Source of the DNA: Corallium rubrum | Lineage: Eukaryota; Cnidaria; Anthozoa; Scleralcyonacea; Coralliidae | DNA length: 64,000 nucleotides | Assembly: GCA_964035015.1 (NCBI GenBank) | Contig: OZ036015.1 | Coordinates: 4,075,126 to 4,139,125, forward strand | Direction: 5' to 3' | Shown here: piece after piece, positions 32,980 to 43,310 of the stretch | Layout: every line of letters begins with the position of its first letter | How positions within the stretch are numbered: the stretch's first letter is position 1 | Program-made: the position numbers and the translations under genes | The notes under the pieces: generated by a model | Told to the model about the DNA's origin: nothing | Database searches by the model: none | The model's input: only the letters and a program-made list of their open reading frames with translations

Positions 32980-33585
32980 CATCCTCATTCCCAGCGCCTC
33001 CTCGGTACACTGGGAAATTGGAGGCCCTGGTCAGATGAAAACCGGATGTCCTAGATTCTAGGACATTGACTCATTGAATATATCACATCGCCCTGGGTGC
33101 GAACATGGACATAATATAACGAAACAAACGAGATAAACTCAGATATTTGAAGAAAAGCTGCTTTATTATGACGTCCGAAAGGTTTGGTGTTTACTGTTCT
33201 TCCCGCTGGACAAAATAATACAATTTCGCTTACCGAAATGCTATTCAAAGGTAGGTTGTTTACGAACATAATTTGCCGTCGCCGACGAATGAGTCACCTA
33301 GTCACGCCATGTCTAAAATTGTTCGATTTTGAGAGTTAAATGATGAAACTCGTCGCAGTTCCAACTCGCTTTAGGAATCCTGGCTTTATTTGTAGACTTT
33401 TCCGGTGTTATCTGAGCGATAATCTGCACTCTATTCACACCGTTGTTTGACAGTTGAAAATATATTTTCCCACTTCCTGTTTTCGACAATAGCCTTCGTC
33501 CAGCCAATCACACGCTTCAATCGTTTTCATCTGACCAGGGCCTCCGATTTCCCAGTGTAGCGAGGAGGCGCTGGGAACGAGGATG
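32980..33585. mobile_element. MULE-like MITE, copy 3
   Basis: 606-bp element with ends CATCCTCATTCCCAGCGCCT and AGGCGCTGGGAACGAGGATG, flanked by GAGGAAGAGT and GAGGAAGACT, a 10-bp duplication with one mismatch. The interior has mirrored GATGAAAACCGGATG-type blocks only at the ends. Confidence 0.8.
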
Positions 33586-33893
33586 GAGGAAGACTATTTC
33601 ATCCGATATCCAGTCACCGAGAAGTGGTTGAAAAACGAGGCCAATTTCGAGGTGACTGCATAGATAGAGGATGAAACACTCTTTCGAGTGTTTGATCTAC
33701 CTTCTCAAACAAATCAGTATTTTATGAAAAAATCAGGTTGAAAGTTGGCAAAATTCTATGCTAATTAAAAGACCGGGTTTCCAGTTCACCGTCTCGGTAC
33801 TGACTTCCTTTGTTTTCATCTTATGAATTATTAATGAGTTTGAGAAGACAGATTACAACGTGTAACATCCCCTTGTTTATAAACCTACGTCGC

Positions 33894-34379
33894 TTAAAGG
33901 TGACATGACACGAAAGTTATCTTTCCTTGATTTGAAAGTGCTCTTAAAATAATGTGGAATATCAATTTACAGCTTTTCCATATTTCACCTAGTTCTTGAG
34001 ATATTTAGACTTATGTGATATTCAAATGAGATAACTTATGGCTCGTTTTTTTCTAATTAACATATTCGAAATTCTTGTCTATTTTTGAAATTATTGAACG
34101 AAATCACCTGAAACTTTGGATATGGTTACCGTTCATGAAACTGAACATCAAAGACAAATTACAAGTGATTTTGTTCAATAATTTTAAAGATATAGATGCT
34201 TTTCGAATATGTTAATTAGATAAAAACGAGCCATAAGTTATCTCATTTGAATATCACATAAGTCTAAATATCTCAAGAACCAGGTGAAATATGGAAAAGC
34301 TGTAAATTGATATTCCCCATTATTTTAATAGTACTTTCATCAAATCAAGCAATAATTTTCGTGTCATGTCACCTTTAAA
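33894..34379. mobile_element. Palindromic MITE (TTAAAGGTGACATGACACG)
   Basis: 486-bp palindrome. Ends TTAAAGGTGACATGACACGA and its mirror; inner blocks TTGAGATATTTAGACTTATG and GAGATAACTTATGGCTCG are mirrored too. Related in architecture and in the GAGATATTT block to the PalA family, but a distinct sequence. Confidence 0.85.
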
Positions 34380-34469
34380 TGCATTGAGAGACAGGTTTCA
34401 CCAAAGTAGGACGCACTTCAACTTCGCGCAACGGTTTGTGAAACTTGCCTCGCAATGCAAAGAAGTAAT

Positions 34470-34815
34470 CCTTCAAATTAACTTGGTTTGATAATAGCAA
34501 AGATATATAACCTTTTTCGATAACTCCTTATGCACATGTGACTTCAAAAACTCATTAAAAAATTCATGAGGAAAATTCAAAAGAAATTAAAGTTTAATCA
34601 GTATCTTTATATGTGATAAAAATACCTCCTGATTTACATAAACTTTAGCTTTGATTTTCTCGGCTTGGACAAGGTTATTTTTCAAACTTACTACGCCAAT
34701 GAACTTACCAAGTGGTTCGTTTTTGAAGCCGTGCAATAAACTCGCAGTTCGTGTTTTATCAGATTAAGCATTCTTTCAAATAAGACAAACTTAATTTTCG
34801 TTTCATAAACACTTT
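34470..34815. mobile_element. PalA-family fragment, interrupted
   Basis: Starts with the central part of the family (TTTGATAATAGCAAAGATA) and ends with its terminus (ATAAGACAAACTTAATTTTC). The middle is replaced by about 200 bp of unrelated sequence. Confidence 0.6.
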
Positions 34816-35170
34816 AAGAAAGAATTAGGATGGACCTAGCCCGATACTATACGTCCCTCTATACCTCTGAAGTTGAACTCTTTCTCCTGGTAAGATACTG
34901 CAAAATATCCTAATATTATGTCTGATACAAAACCTAATATTATGTCTGATACAGACTGTGGATTTTTCGTGATTACATAGCATTGTTTTTCGGAATGAAA
35001 AAAAAATATTAAAAGAACTGGCTAACAAAAATGGTTAAAAACTACGTTCAGTTATATAGTGTGTCTAAAAATCCGTCCATGCAGTTGAGATAGTAAAGTC
35101 TAGGACAACTTGAACATGGAGTGAACATAAATAATATGAACAATGATGAATATGGTTTTTGGTCTCTCAC

Positions 35171-35217
35171 TTACGTCGGCAAAGATTCTTCTTGAGATTC
35201 TGATGAAGCACCATTAA
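35171..35217 (-). CDS. psip1/hdgfl2-like: LEDGF-like exon J, probable last coding exon
   Basis: Acceptor TTGTAG, phase 1 in. With the preceding G it reads VNGASSESQEESLPT then TAA (35171-35173). The stop overlaps a strong donor (GTAAGT starting at 35174), so the exon might instead splice on after CCGAC. The acidic Ser/Glu-rich sequence fits the tail of the family. No later exon was found. Confidence 0.6.
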
Positions 35218-35257
35218 CTACAATTTAATAAAAACACAATTTAAGTATGGGTGAATT

Positions 35258-35975
35258 GATGGTCACGAATGTGATATGGGATTTAACATCGTGAGTGAAG
35301 CTTAACAGCCCCGAGTGGCAGTTAAGCTTCACGAGTGATGTTAAATCCCACAGGGGCGGCGGAAGATAAAAATTATTGGGGCGGGGGGGGGGGGGGGCAC
35401 ATCTAAAATTAAAGTGTACTCTTTCCACGAAATGGGTCTAACACAGCGTGAGGAAGGTGTCTCCTTAGATGCTTTGGACATTGGTGTTTCGAGTTACGTT
35501 CTGGTGTATGTTAAGTTGCAACGTAAAATTAAGATTTTTGCCACCGAACGTTGGCCGTGTCCATTTGCTCCAATGTGCGCCGGCGTGTGAACTCGATCCA
35601 GGCCCGAAAAATCAGCAATATTCTCGGATTTCGCATCTTTAGCCTTCTTCCGCTACCTTAACTATCGCCTGCGATACACTAATTGTAATACACCGCATTA
35701 TTCAAAATGAAAACAACGCTTGGGAACTACGAAGAATAATAGCACCGTGAATAAAAGATAAGTAGGAAGACAAGAATAACTCTGGCGTGCTCCCTTGGGA
35801 TAATGTGAACCAAAAAACTTCAATATATATTTATTTCGTATTGGCAACACTTGAATTATTGGGGGGGGGGGGGGGGGCAGGCCCCCCAATAAAATTATGT
35901 GTCCAGTGTCCCCCCCCCCCCCCCCCAGTTCCGCCGCCCCTGAAATCCCATATCACACGAGTGAATATCAATTAA
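35258..35975. mobile_element. Palindromic MITE hosting a hAT MITE
   Basis: Outer sequence TGATATGGGATTTAACATC and GTGAAGCTTAAC are mirrored (GTTAAGCTTCAC, GATGTTAAATCCCA; far end CCCATATCACACGAGTGAAT). It is interrupted by the element at 35351-35942. Confidence 0.8.
35351..35942. mobile_element. hAT-type MITE with poly-G/poly-C ends
   Basis: 592-bp element with ends CAGGGGCGGCGGAA and TTCCGCCGCCCCTG and perfect 8-bp duplication AAATCCCA (35343-35350 and 35943-35950). G and C homopolymers of about 16-18 bases stand just inside both ends. Confidence 0.92.
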
Positions 35976-36600
35976 CCATTTTATCTCATCGACTGAAGGT
36001 TTTCCGTAAATGTGAACTTCGAATCGAACATTTGAACTTCAAGTCGAACTTCGTAATGAACTTCTGAATTTAGAAACGTAATTTGACACTTGGCAACGAA
36101 CTTCCAAACCGCGCGTTGAAAAGTGAACTGAAATCGACAATAAACTAAACTTATTTCATGACACCCCTACATTTCATTGTTCTAACAGACCGGTTAAATC
36201 CATTATTCAACTGATTAGCATGCAGATGAGTATGCGTAGTGGAATAACTAGTTATCCCACTCGGATAACTAGTTATCCCACTGTTTTGACTGCTTATCGC
36301 ATACTAATGACTCTAATAATGAGTATCTTCTTTCTAACTCTTGTTTCTTTCTCGGTAAGTTAAATAAAAAACAAAATGATTTCACTGCGACAGAGTCGAA
36401 AGTATGTCGTTAATCATTCTGCAATTCCAAATTACCAACTGCATAGCCAAAGAATGGCGCAAAGCTGAACTTCAAATCGAACATTCGAACTTCAAATCGA
36501 ACATCGTAATGAACTTCTGAATTTAGAAAGGCAATTTGATACTTGGCAATGAACTTCCGAACGGCGCGTTTAAAAATGAACTGAAATCGACAATAATTCA
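35976..36600. other. Non-coding with diverged direct repeat
   Basis: A block at about 36010-36130 (TCGAACATTTGAACTTCAA; TTGACACTTGGCAACGAACT) recurs diverged at about 36465-36590. GTTATCCCACTCGGATAAC forms a small palindrome at about 36251-36280. Confidence 0.6.
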
Positions 36601-37830
36601 GCTCAGTTTATACCAGTTTAGTATATAGTTTTAGTGTATATAGTGTATATAGTGTATATAATTTATTTAGTTTGTATAGTATAAATAATTCATACAGTTT
36701 AGTTTACCTATAGTTTATCGTTTAGTTTATAGTTCAGTTTACAGTTTTAAGTTTAAATAATTTATATAGTTTAGTTTACATGTAGTTTATAGTTTACAGT
36801 TTATAATTTAGTTTATAGTTTACATGCAGTTTGTAGTTTATAATTTAGTTTATAGTTTATAATTTAGTTTATAGTTTACAGTTTATATAGTTTACAGTTT
36901 ACAGTTTATAGTTTGTAATTTATAATTTAGTTTATAGTTTACAGTTTATTGTTTACAGTTTATAATTTAGTTTACAGTTCATAGTTCATAGTTTACAATG
37001 TACAGTTTATAGTTTACCGCTTACAGTTTATAGTTTATAATTTAGTTTATAGTTCATAGTTTACAATTTACAGTTTATAGTTTACCGTTTACAGTTTACA
37101 GTTTATAGTTTATAATTTAGTTTATAGTTTATAGTTCATAGTTTACAATTTACAGTTTATAGTTTACAATTTACAGTTTATAATTTAGTTTATAGTTTAT
37201 AGTTTATAGTTTACAATTTACAGTTTATAGTTTATAATTTAGTTTATAGTTTATAGTTTACAGTTTATAGTTTATAATTTAGTTTACAGTTTATAGTTTA
37301 CAGTTTATAGTTTATAATTTAGTTTTTATAGTTTACAGTTTATAGTTTACAGTTTATAATTTAGTTTACAGTTCATAGTTTACAGTTTATAGTTTATAAT
37401 TTAGTTTATAGTTCATAGTTTACAATTTACAGTTTATAATTTAGTTTATAGTTCATAGTTTACAGTTTATAGTTACAGTTGAGTTTATAGTTTAGTTTAC
37501 AGTTTACAGTTTATAGTTTACAGTTTTATAGTTTACAGTTTATAGTTTACAGTTTAAAATTTAGTTTATAGTTTATAATTAGGTTTTTAGTTTATAGCTT
37601 ATAGTTTATAATTAATTTATAATTTAGTTTAGTTTATAGTTTAGTTTATAGTTTAGTTTATAGTTTAGTTTATAGTTTAGTTTATAGTTTGGTTTATAGT
37701 TTGGTTTATAGTTTGGTTTATAGTTTAGTTTATAGTTTAGTTTAGTTTAGTTTATAGTTTAGTTTATAGTTTAGTTTAGTTTAGTTTATAGTTTAGTTTA
37801 TAGTTCAGTTTATAATTTAAAGTGGCCGAG
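36600..37830. repeat. AGTTTATAGTTTACAGTTTA-type AT-rich array
   Basis: About 1.2 kb of irregular 7-8 bp units (AGTTTAT, AGTTTAC, AATTTAG) with higher-order groupings of about 20-60 bp. It lies in the intron between exons J and I. Confidence 0.93.
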
Positions 37831-37982
37831 TTTGATAGGAATGAGTCGAGGAAGCTTATGACGTCATAGACTAAACAAAAACAAAAGATAATTGTTGTCA
37901 ACAAAAGGGTCATTGTTGTTGACATTGAGTCTATGACATCATTAGCTTCCTCAATGCATTCTTCTCAAGCTCGGTCACTTTA
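37821..37982. mobile_element. Palindromic MITE
   Basis: AAAGTGGCCGAGTTTGA and TCAAGCTCGGTCACTTT mirror each other, as do GAGGAAGCTTATGACGTCAT and ATGACATCATTAGCTTCCTC. Confidence 0.8.
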
Positions 37983-38154
37983 ATCGCGGCGCTCCAAAAT
38001 ACAAACTTCACACGTAAAATATCACCTTTTCTTCAACGAATTTTGAAATGAAACTTTGCAATTTTACTAACTACCATATCCATATCATCAACATTATGCA
38101 AAAACATTGCCCACAATAGTTTCATCAGAGAACCACTTTAAAAGCAACTACAAA

Positions 38155-38735
38155 TTAAGAAATGGCTCATGGTTTAGCGTGCTCCATCGAGTTTTAGTAT
38201 ACACCCAACCATCGTCTATTACAAATCCTGCATTCTGATTGGCTACTCAACCGTTGTCTATTCGTGATGGACAACGTTTGAGAAAAATGAAAACAAACCT
38301 CAAAAAATATGGCAGTAAACTCTCGATTTGCAGACGTATCGGAGGAATTTTTTGAGAGTTTGATAGAAAATTCTGTTCCTGAGAAAACTATAAAAACGCC
38401 ACAAAATGCGGCATGAGACTGTATTTTATTAACAAGTCTGCTTTTACTTGCAGCTGACGAGTGGTTAAATAACACAACATTTTCGTCAGTTTGCACTAGA
38501 AAAACTGTATTTTTTAGAGTAGGTACAGGGTGTATACTAAAACAATTAGACAACTCGTCCTCGTTGTCTAATTGTTAAATGGATGCACGCGGGAAATTGG
38601 GAGAGCACGAAAAAAGCGTAAGAGTTGGTCGAGGCCTAGCCGAGAGCAACTCTAGATTTTTGAGTGCTCTCCAAATTTCCCAAGTGCATTCATAACTCGA
38701 TGGAGCACACTAAACCATGAGCCATTTCTTTTATA
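38155..38735. mobile_element. MITE with AAGAAATGGCTCATGG ends (PalC), with nested element
   Basis: Ends AAGAAATGGCTCATGGTTTA and its mirror; GTGCTCCATCGAGTT also mirrored. Nested inside at about 38194-38545 is a second element with ends TTTAGTATACACCC and GGGTGTATACTAAAA. The same outer element hosts the LINE at 43160-46258. Confidence 0.8.
38311..38418 (+). pseudogene. Possible Crypton-type recombinase N-terminal fragment
   Basis: A 35-codon frame MAVNSRFADVSEEFFESLIE followed by NSVPEKTIKTPQNAA and a stop. The pattern (short acidic start, then E-N-S-V-P-x-K-T) recalls the N-terminus of tyrosine-recombinase (Crypton/DUF3504-like) proteins as I remember it. It is truncated and lies inside the nested element at 38194-38545. 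Weak assignment. Confidence 0.3.
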
Positions 38736-39059
38736 ACATAGCATTAAATCCTTTCACAAGCCGGCGAATCGTTTTGGTTGTTGTGTTTTTTCTACTTTCG
38801 TGGATTTTAGTGAACAAAAAAGACTTGGCTAACCAAAAGGACAGTTTAAACACGGTTGCCCACACCAAGTTTATGTTTTCTGGGTCGTTGTTCTTTATTA
38901 CTCAATAAAATTAAATGACTTGGTATTTTGATAATATAAAACTCAATTTAAAACTCTTTTGTTTTGAAAATTTTTCCCGCGCTTTTTTGCCGTGCTCCAT
39001 CGAGTTATGGAGCACGCACGACAGTCAATCAAAAACGTTGCTATATCAAAGCTATGTTA

Positions 39060-39560
39060 TAATTAACAATTATTCACCGAAGTGGAGGTGAATAGTGCTG
39101 GATATTCACCGAGCCGCTTCGGCAAGGTGAATATCCACACTATTCGCCGACACTGAGGCGAATAATTGTTTTAGCATATACCTCATAAATGAAATAACAA
39201 GTTTAACATTGTTAACTTATATTTTACGGTATTTTATACAAGGCACGACCGCTAGCAACTTGGACACTTGGCGTACTCGATATTTGTCGAAAAAACAGTT
39301 TTTTAATACAACTTTTGAATATATTAATGGCTAGAAAATTGTAAAGAAACATACCTGTGGACACTCTTCTACTTAATTTTGTTGACTTTTCTCGTTATTC
39401 TACTACATCACCCTTGTTTATCAACAAAATCTCCTGCCTCGGTAAACAAAGCAAAACTGGCCGCCATCTTGTTTTGCCCGCAGGTGAATAGTGCAGGATA
39501 TCCCGAGCTAGAGGAGCCAATCAGATTGCGCGAAAAGCACTATTCACCTGCGAGGTATAT
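39060..39560. mobile_element. Element with GGTGAATAGTG inverted ends
   Basis: GAGGTGAATAGTGCTGGATATTC, split into GAGGTGAATAGTG and GGATATTC, with mirrored GAATATCC and CACTATTC near 39120-39150. Further copies at about 39483-39555 (CAGGTGAATAGTGCAGGATA and CACTATTCACCTG) enclose unrelated sequence. AGCATATACCTC and GAGGTATATGCTA mark the outer sides. Confidence 0.6.
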
Positions 39561-39582
39561 GCTAACACCAGATATATCTTAC

Positions 39583-39780
39583 CAGTATTGTTTTCAGTTT
39601 CATGTGCACCATTATTTTGACATCTCCGTAATCTTTTCACCCTTTGTGATTTTTCTCGCGTTTGTCTAGCATTTGACTCGCTCGAAGTCGTCTCATTTTC
39701 TTCAGTCGAAGGTTTTTCTTGTTCTTCGTTCGAACTTTTCTCATCTGTTTCATCATCATCATCATCGCCACCATTCACTC
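39583..39780 (-). CDS. psip1/hdgfl2-like: LEDGF-like exon I (acidic tail)
   Basis: 198 nt, acceptor TTTCATAG, donor GTAAGA, phase 1 in and phase 1 out. Encodes VNGGDDDDDETDEKSSNEEQ, a Glu/Ser-rich stretch, then the basic patch TREKSQRVKRLRRCQNN. Follows the binding domain directly, as the disordered acidic C-terminus does in LEDGF. Confidence 0.85.
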
Positions 39781-39817
39781 CTATGAAATAAAAAATCCAG
39801 TAAGAAATATATGTTAT

Positions 39818-39975
39818 TGACCGAGCGTGAGGTCCGTACAGAAGGATATTGGTCGAGTTCTTTTTTCGCTTGTATGGACCGAGCCGAAGGCGAGGTTCAT
39901 GCCGAAGCGAAAAAAGAACGAGAGCAATATCCTTCTGTGCGGACCGAACAAGCTTGGTCAATAAGTTATTTATTA
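39818..39975. mobile_element. Palindromic MITE
   Basis: TTATTGACCGAGCGTGAGGT, GTACAGAAGGATATTG and TTCTTTTTTCGCTT are mirrored by AAGCGAAAAAAGAA, CAATATCCTTCTGTGC and TTGGTCAATAA. Confidence 0.8.
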
Positions 39976-40639
39976 TAATGGCCATAAAACAAAAAGAGCC
40001 GTAAAATTTTAGCTGTTTACATCATTTGAACAACGAGGCGAGTAAATTATGAATTTAAACCTGCAGAGCCAGCTTGAAAAGGCTTCTCAAACTTTTTCTT
40101 TGCTAAATACAAAGAAAGAAAGAACGAAATCGTTTTCTACTTACTGTGGCTTAAAAGAGCTCAAAATAAACGTTTAGTCAGCTTCGTTATCACTCATGAA
40201 GAGTCTGAGCGGTCCGTACTGCTGGTTTCCGACCGCTCAGGAACCAATCAGAATGCTCCATTTTTCAGATGGACCGCCTGGCCATATAATAAACTCTTTT
40301 ATTTGAAAGCAGTTTTGCGATTACAAAGATTCGCGTTTATAAAGATCGCGTTTATAACTCGTCTATAGACCTTTTTACTCGGGCTACCTATGGTAGAAGT
40401 CTAGATTTCGGTTTCTTGTCGGGTCACAAATTTGCATTTTTGCACATTTTATTTCCGCTACTATTCATGCTTCCGGTGAGTTGTTAGCCATGTGACTGAG
40501 TGAGGCTGTGAGGTATGTTGTAAGTTCTTTGCTCCTTTTGCTTTTGGAGTTGGTTAAAAAGTTGAACAGCTTTGCTTTTTGAGCAAGGTGTTCTTGCGCG
40601 CATTTAACTTATTCCGCCGTCTCGATCAAGACAAACATA

Positions 40640-40744
40640 ATAAGACTTTGCGAAACTGATGCGTGCATGCCAAATGCTTTCTTTTCTCATTATTTTGTAA
40701 ACTTGTATTAATTCTTTCGCACACTTGTATGGTTGTAAAGTTAA

Positions 40745-40776
<32 letters not shown>

Positions 40777-40777
40777 A
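40640..40777 (+). mobile_element. LINE 3' tail fragment
   Basis: Ends with TTGTAAAGTTAATAAATAAA repeated, like the 3' end of the LINE at 20656-21470 on the other strand (CAAAGTTAATAAATAAATAA). Only the last 130 bp or so is present. Confidence 0.55.
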
Positions 40778-40784
40778 AACTCCC

Positions 40785-41590
40785 ACCTTCGCAGGCCCTC
40801 GTTGCATCATGGACAGGTCACACTTTCGAGAGGGCCTGCCAGATCCTGCAAACAAAATGGGGACTGATCCCATTATGCACAGCGAGACTAGGCCCTAGAG
40901 GCGATAGTTTTGAGAGGGCCTGTAAGTTTTTTCCGGCCGCTGTTCGACAAACGTACGCCCAAGTTCTTTTATCACTGTGACTCACCAGGAAATTCGGTCT
41001 AAACTTTCTTACAGATCACGACAATGAAGAAACCAATATGTTTTAGAATTACCGACCTTCTGTCAATAACATTTCTAGCGACAAAAAGGAATTAAAGGAA
41101 AAAATATCTGCCGAACAAAAGCAAATTAGACGGTCAGGAAAGTACAGGTTTTTCTTATTGTTTTTTTGGTTTATTTAGCTATCAAAGACTGTCAACTGAC
41201 AAAGAGTTAATGACATTTAATTTTGTTAAATTGTAGGCAATAGTGTAGCGTAATTCAACTTTCAGTCGTTGTGGAAACCGAAAAAGTATAAACCCAAGAG
41301 TCTCTGGGTAGACTAAAGTGCATTTTCGTTGATTATTCCGGCCGAAAGTTGACAAAGTTCAACCGTAATTGCTTTTTTCAACAATTCCTTCATTTTAAAG
41401 CTAGGATTCGTATGTCGTAAGTCTTCAACGTCCTTCAAAATCTTCGGAAATAGCCATGGCTATTAACAATGGTAGTTAATTATGCAAATTTATTCCGTGC
41501 CAAGTTCTGCCAAATTTTTTACAGGATCTTGCAGGCCCTAAATTCGGCGTGGGTGACCTGTCCATGATGCAACGAGGGCCTGCGGAGGAG
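40785..41590. mobile_element. TIR element (CGCAGGCCCTCGTTGCATCA)
   Basis: Ends CGCAGGCCCTCGTTGCATCA then TGGACAGGTCA, mirrored at 41551-41585. A second inner pair AGGCCCTAGAG/GAGGGCCTG is near 40890. No coding frame. Confidence 0.8.
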
Positions 41591-41604
41591 GCAGGAGGTA
41601 GGTA

Positions 41605-41780
41605 AGCCAAAATTAAGTTTGTCTTATCTCAAAGAACTTTTGAAATGATAGAGTAACATCTTTTGCAGTTTTTCGTTTCCTTGCTTCGTTGTTGAGATAT
41701 TTCAGTTTGTTTGATATGCAAATTAAACAACTTGACGTCACATGAGCATAATGAGTTATCGGAGAAGGTTATATATCATT
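41605..41780. mobile_element. Half of a PalA-family MITE
   Basis: Only the left arm (AAAATTAAGTTTGTCTTATC through TATCGGAGAAGGTTATATAT). It stops within about 5 bp of the exon H donor. Confidence 0.75.
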
Positions 41781-41786
41781 TTTTAC

Positions 41787-41877
41787 CTGCAGTAGAAACT
41801 TGAAAGAACGATTTTAATTTTCGATAAAGTTCGTCAGCCCTGTCCGCCACTTTATCACTGCCTTTGTATTTTCTGAT
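41787..41877 (-). CDS. psip1/hdgfl2-like: LEDGF-like exon H (second half of IBD)
   Basis: 91 nt, acceptor TTTAG, donor GTAAAA, phase 0 in and phase 1 out. Encodes IRKYKGSDKVADRADELYRK then LKSFFQVSTA. It aligns with human [20 protein letters not shown] and FKNMFLVGEG, the last helices of the integrase-binding domain. F406 and V408 of human LEDGF correspond to Tyr and Gly here. Confidence 0.93.
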
Positions 41878-41926
41878 CTAAAGAAAGAAAGTTAATGATA
41901 CAAATTAATGTTTGTTTTTTTAACTG

Positions 41927-42646
41927 GAGTAGAGTAGAGCGGAGTGGAGTAGAGTGAGGTAGAGTGAGGTAGAGTGAGGTAGAGTGGAGTGGAGTGGAGT
42001 GGAGTGGAGTGGAGTGGAGTGGAGTGGAGTGGAGTGGAGTAGAGTAGAGTAGAGTAGAGTAGAGTAGAGTAGAGTAGAGTGAGGTAGAGTGGAGTGGAGT
42101 GGAGTAGAGTAGAGTGGAGTGGAGTGGAGTGGAGTGGAGTGGAGTGGAGTGGAGTAGAGTAGAGTAGAGTAGAGTAGAGTAGAGTGGAGTGGAGTGGAGT
42201 GGAGTGGAGTGGAGTGGAGTGGAGTGGAGTGGAGTGGAGTGGAGTGGAGTGGAGTGGAGTGGAGTGGAGTAGAGTGAGATAGAGTAGAGTAAAGTAGAGT
42301 GGAGTGGAGTGAGGTAGAGTGGAGTGGAGTGGAGTGGAGTGGGAGTGGGAGCGGGAGCGGGAGCGGGAGCAGAGCAGAGCAGAGCAGAGCAGAGCAGAGG
42401 AGAGGAGAGGAGAGGAGAGGAGAGGAGAGGAGAGGAGAGGAGAGGAGAGGAGAGGAGAGGAGAGGAGAGGAGAGGAGAGGAGAGGAGAGGAGAGGAGAGG
42501 AGAGGAGAGGAGAGGAGAGGAGAGGAGAGGAGAGGAGAGGAGAGGAGAGGAGAGGAGAGGAGAGGAGAGGAGAGCAGAGGAGAGGAGAGGAGAGGAGAGG
42601 AGAGGAGAGGAGAGGAGAGCAGAGGAGAGCAGAGTAGAGTAGTGTA
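41927..42646. repeat. (GAGTG)/(GAGTA)/(GAGGA)/(GAGCA)n array in the H-G intron
   Basis: 720 bp of 5-bp units: blocks of GAGTG and GAGTA alternate, then GGGAGC/GGGAGT, AGAGC, then about 50 copies of GAGGA. On the transcribed strand it is pyrimidine-rich (CUCCU, CACUC). It fills 85% of the 845-bp intron. Frames up to 309 codons here are artefacts. Confidence 0.97.
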
Positions 42647-42722
42647 GGACTTCGCAAGCCAAAAATGTTATTTTGAAATTCAAGGATTTTCCAGAATTTT
42701 TAAACACAATAATAATATTAAC

Positions 42723-42824
42723 CCTTTTTATTGTTGTAATAAGATCTGTTGAATTTTGAACCATATCAGGAGTGATATCAAGGTTCTGAATTTGTCCCAT
42801 GATCCTAATACATCTTGACACATC
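42723..42824 (-). CDS. psip1/hdgfl2-like: LEDGF-like exon G (first half of IBD core)
   Basis: 102 nt, acceptor CCATAG, donor GTTAAT (weak), phase 0 both sides. Encodes DVSRCIRIMGQIQNLDITPD then MVQNSTDLITTIKR. It aligns with human [20 protein letters not shown] and HTEMITTLKK. The TTIKR-IRKYK junction with exon H reproduces the family's TTLKK-IRRFK. Confidence 0.93.
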
Positions 42825-42934
42825 CTATGGAAAAAAAACAAAAAACAAAAAAACAATTACAAATGACTGATAGGCTACAGGTTTCAAACAATACTCATTA
42901 ATAATTGATGAAGAAAAATACCCAAATCCATGTT

Positions 42935-43130
42935 AAAGTGCATATGAAGGGAAAATTAAGTCTGTCTTATTTGAAAGAACATTTAAATGACAAAGTAACA
43001 TTTTTTCAGTTTCTCGTTTCCTTGCTTCGTTCTTGAGATATTTCAGTTTGTTTGATATGTAAATTAAACAACTTGACGTCACATGTACATAATGAGCTAT
43101 CAGAGAAGGTTATATGTCTTTGATATTTAA
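42935..43130. mobile_element. Half of a PalA-family MITE
   Basis: Left arm only (AGTGCATATGAAGGGAAAAT through GAGCTATCAGAGAAGGTTAT), cut where the PalC element hosting the LINE begins. Confidence 0.7.
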
Positions 43131-43310
43131 GAAATGGCTCAATTAGCGTGCTCCATCGAGTTATGGATAGATAGATAGATAGATAGTTTAATAATTCTGA
43201 AAAATTACAGCCAAATGAGCTGAATTAGATTAAGAATTTACAATAACATAAGTGTATGTATCTAAAACTAAAAGTATACTAAGCCAATAAGTATAACTAA
43301 TGCAATAAAA

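Noticed and set aside
39521..39985. Single 154-codon gene
   Set aside because: Only 39583-39780 is coding (exon I); the rest reads into a palindromic MITE and past the splice sites.
41892..42821. 309-codon Ser/Leu/Pro frame on the minus strand
   Set aside because: Pentanucleotide array translation. Only its first codons overlap the real exon G (42723-42824) in the proper frame.
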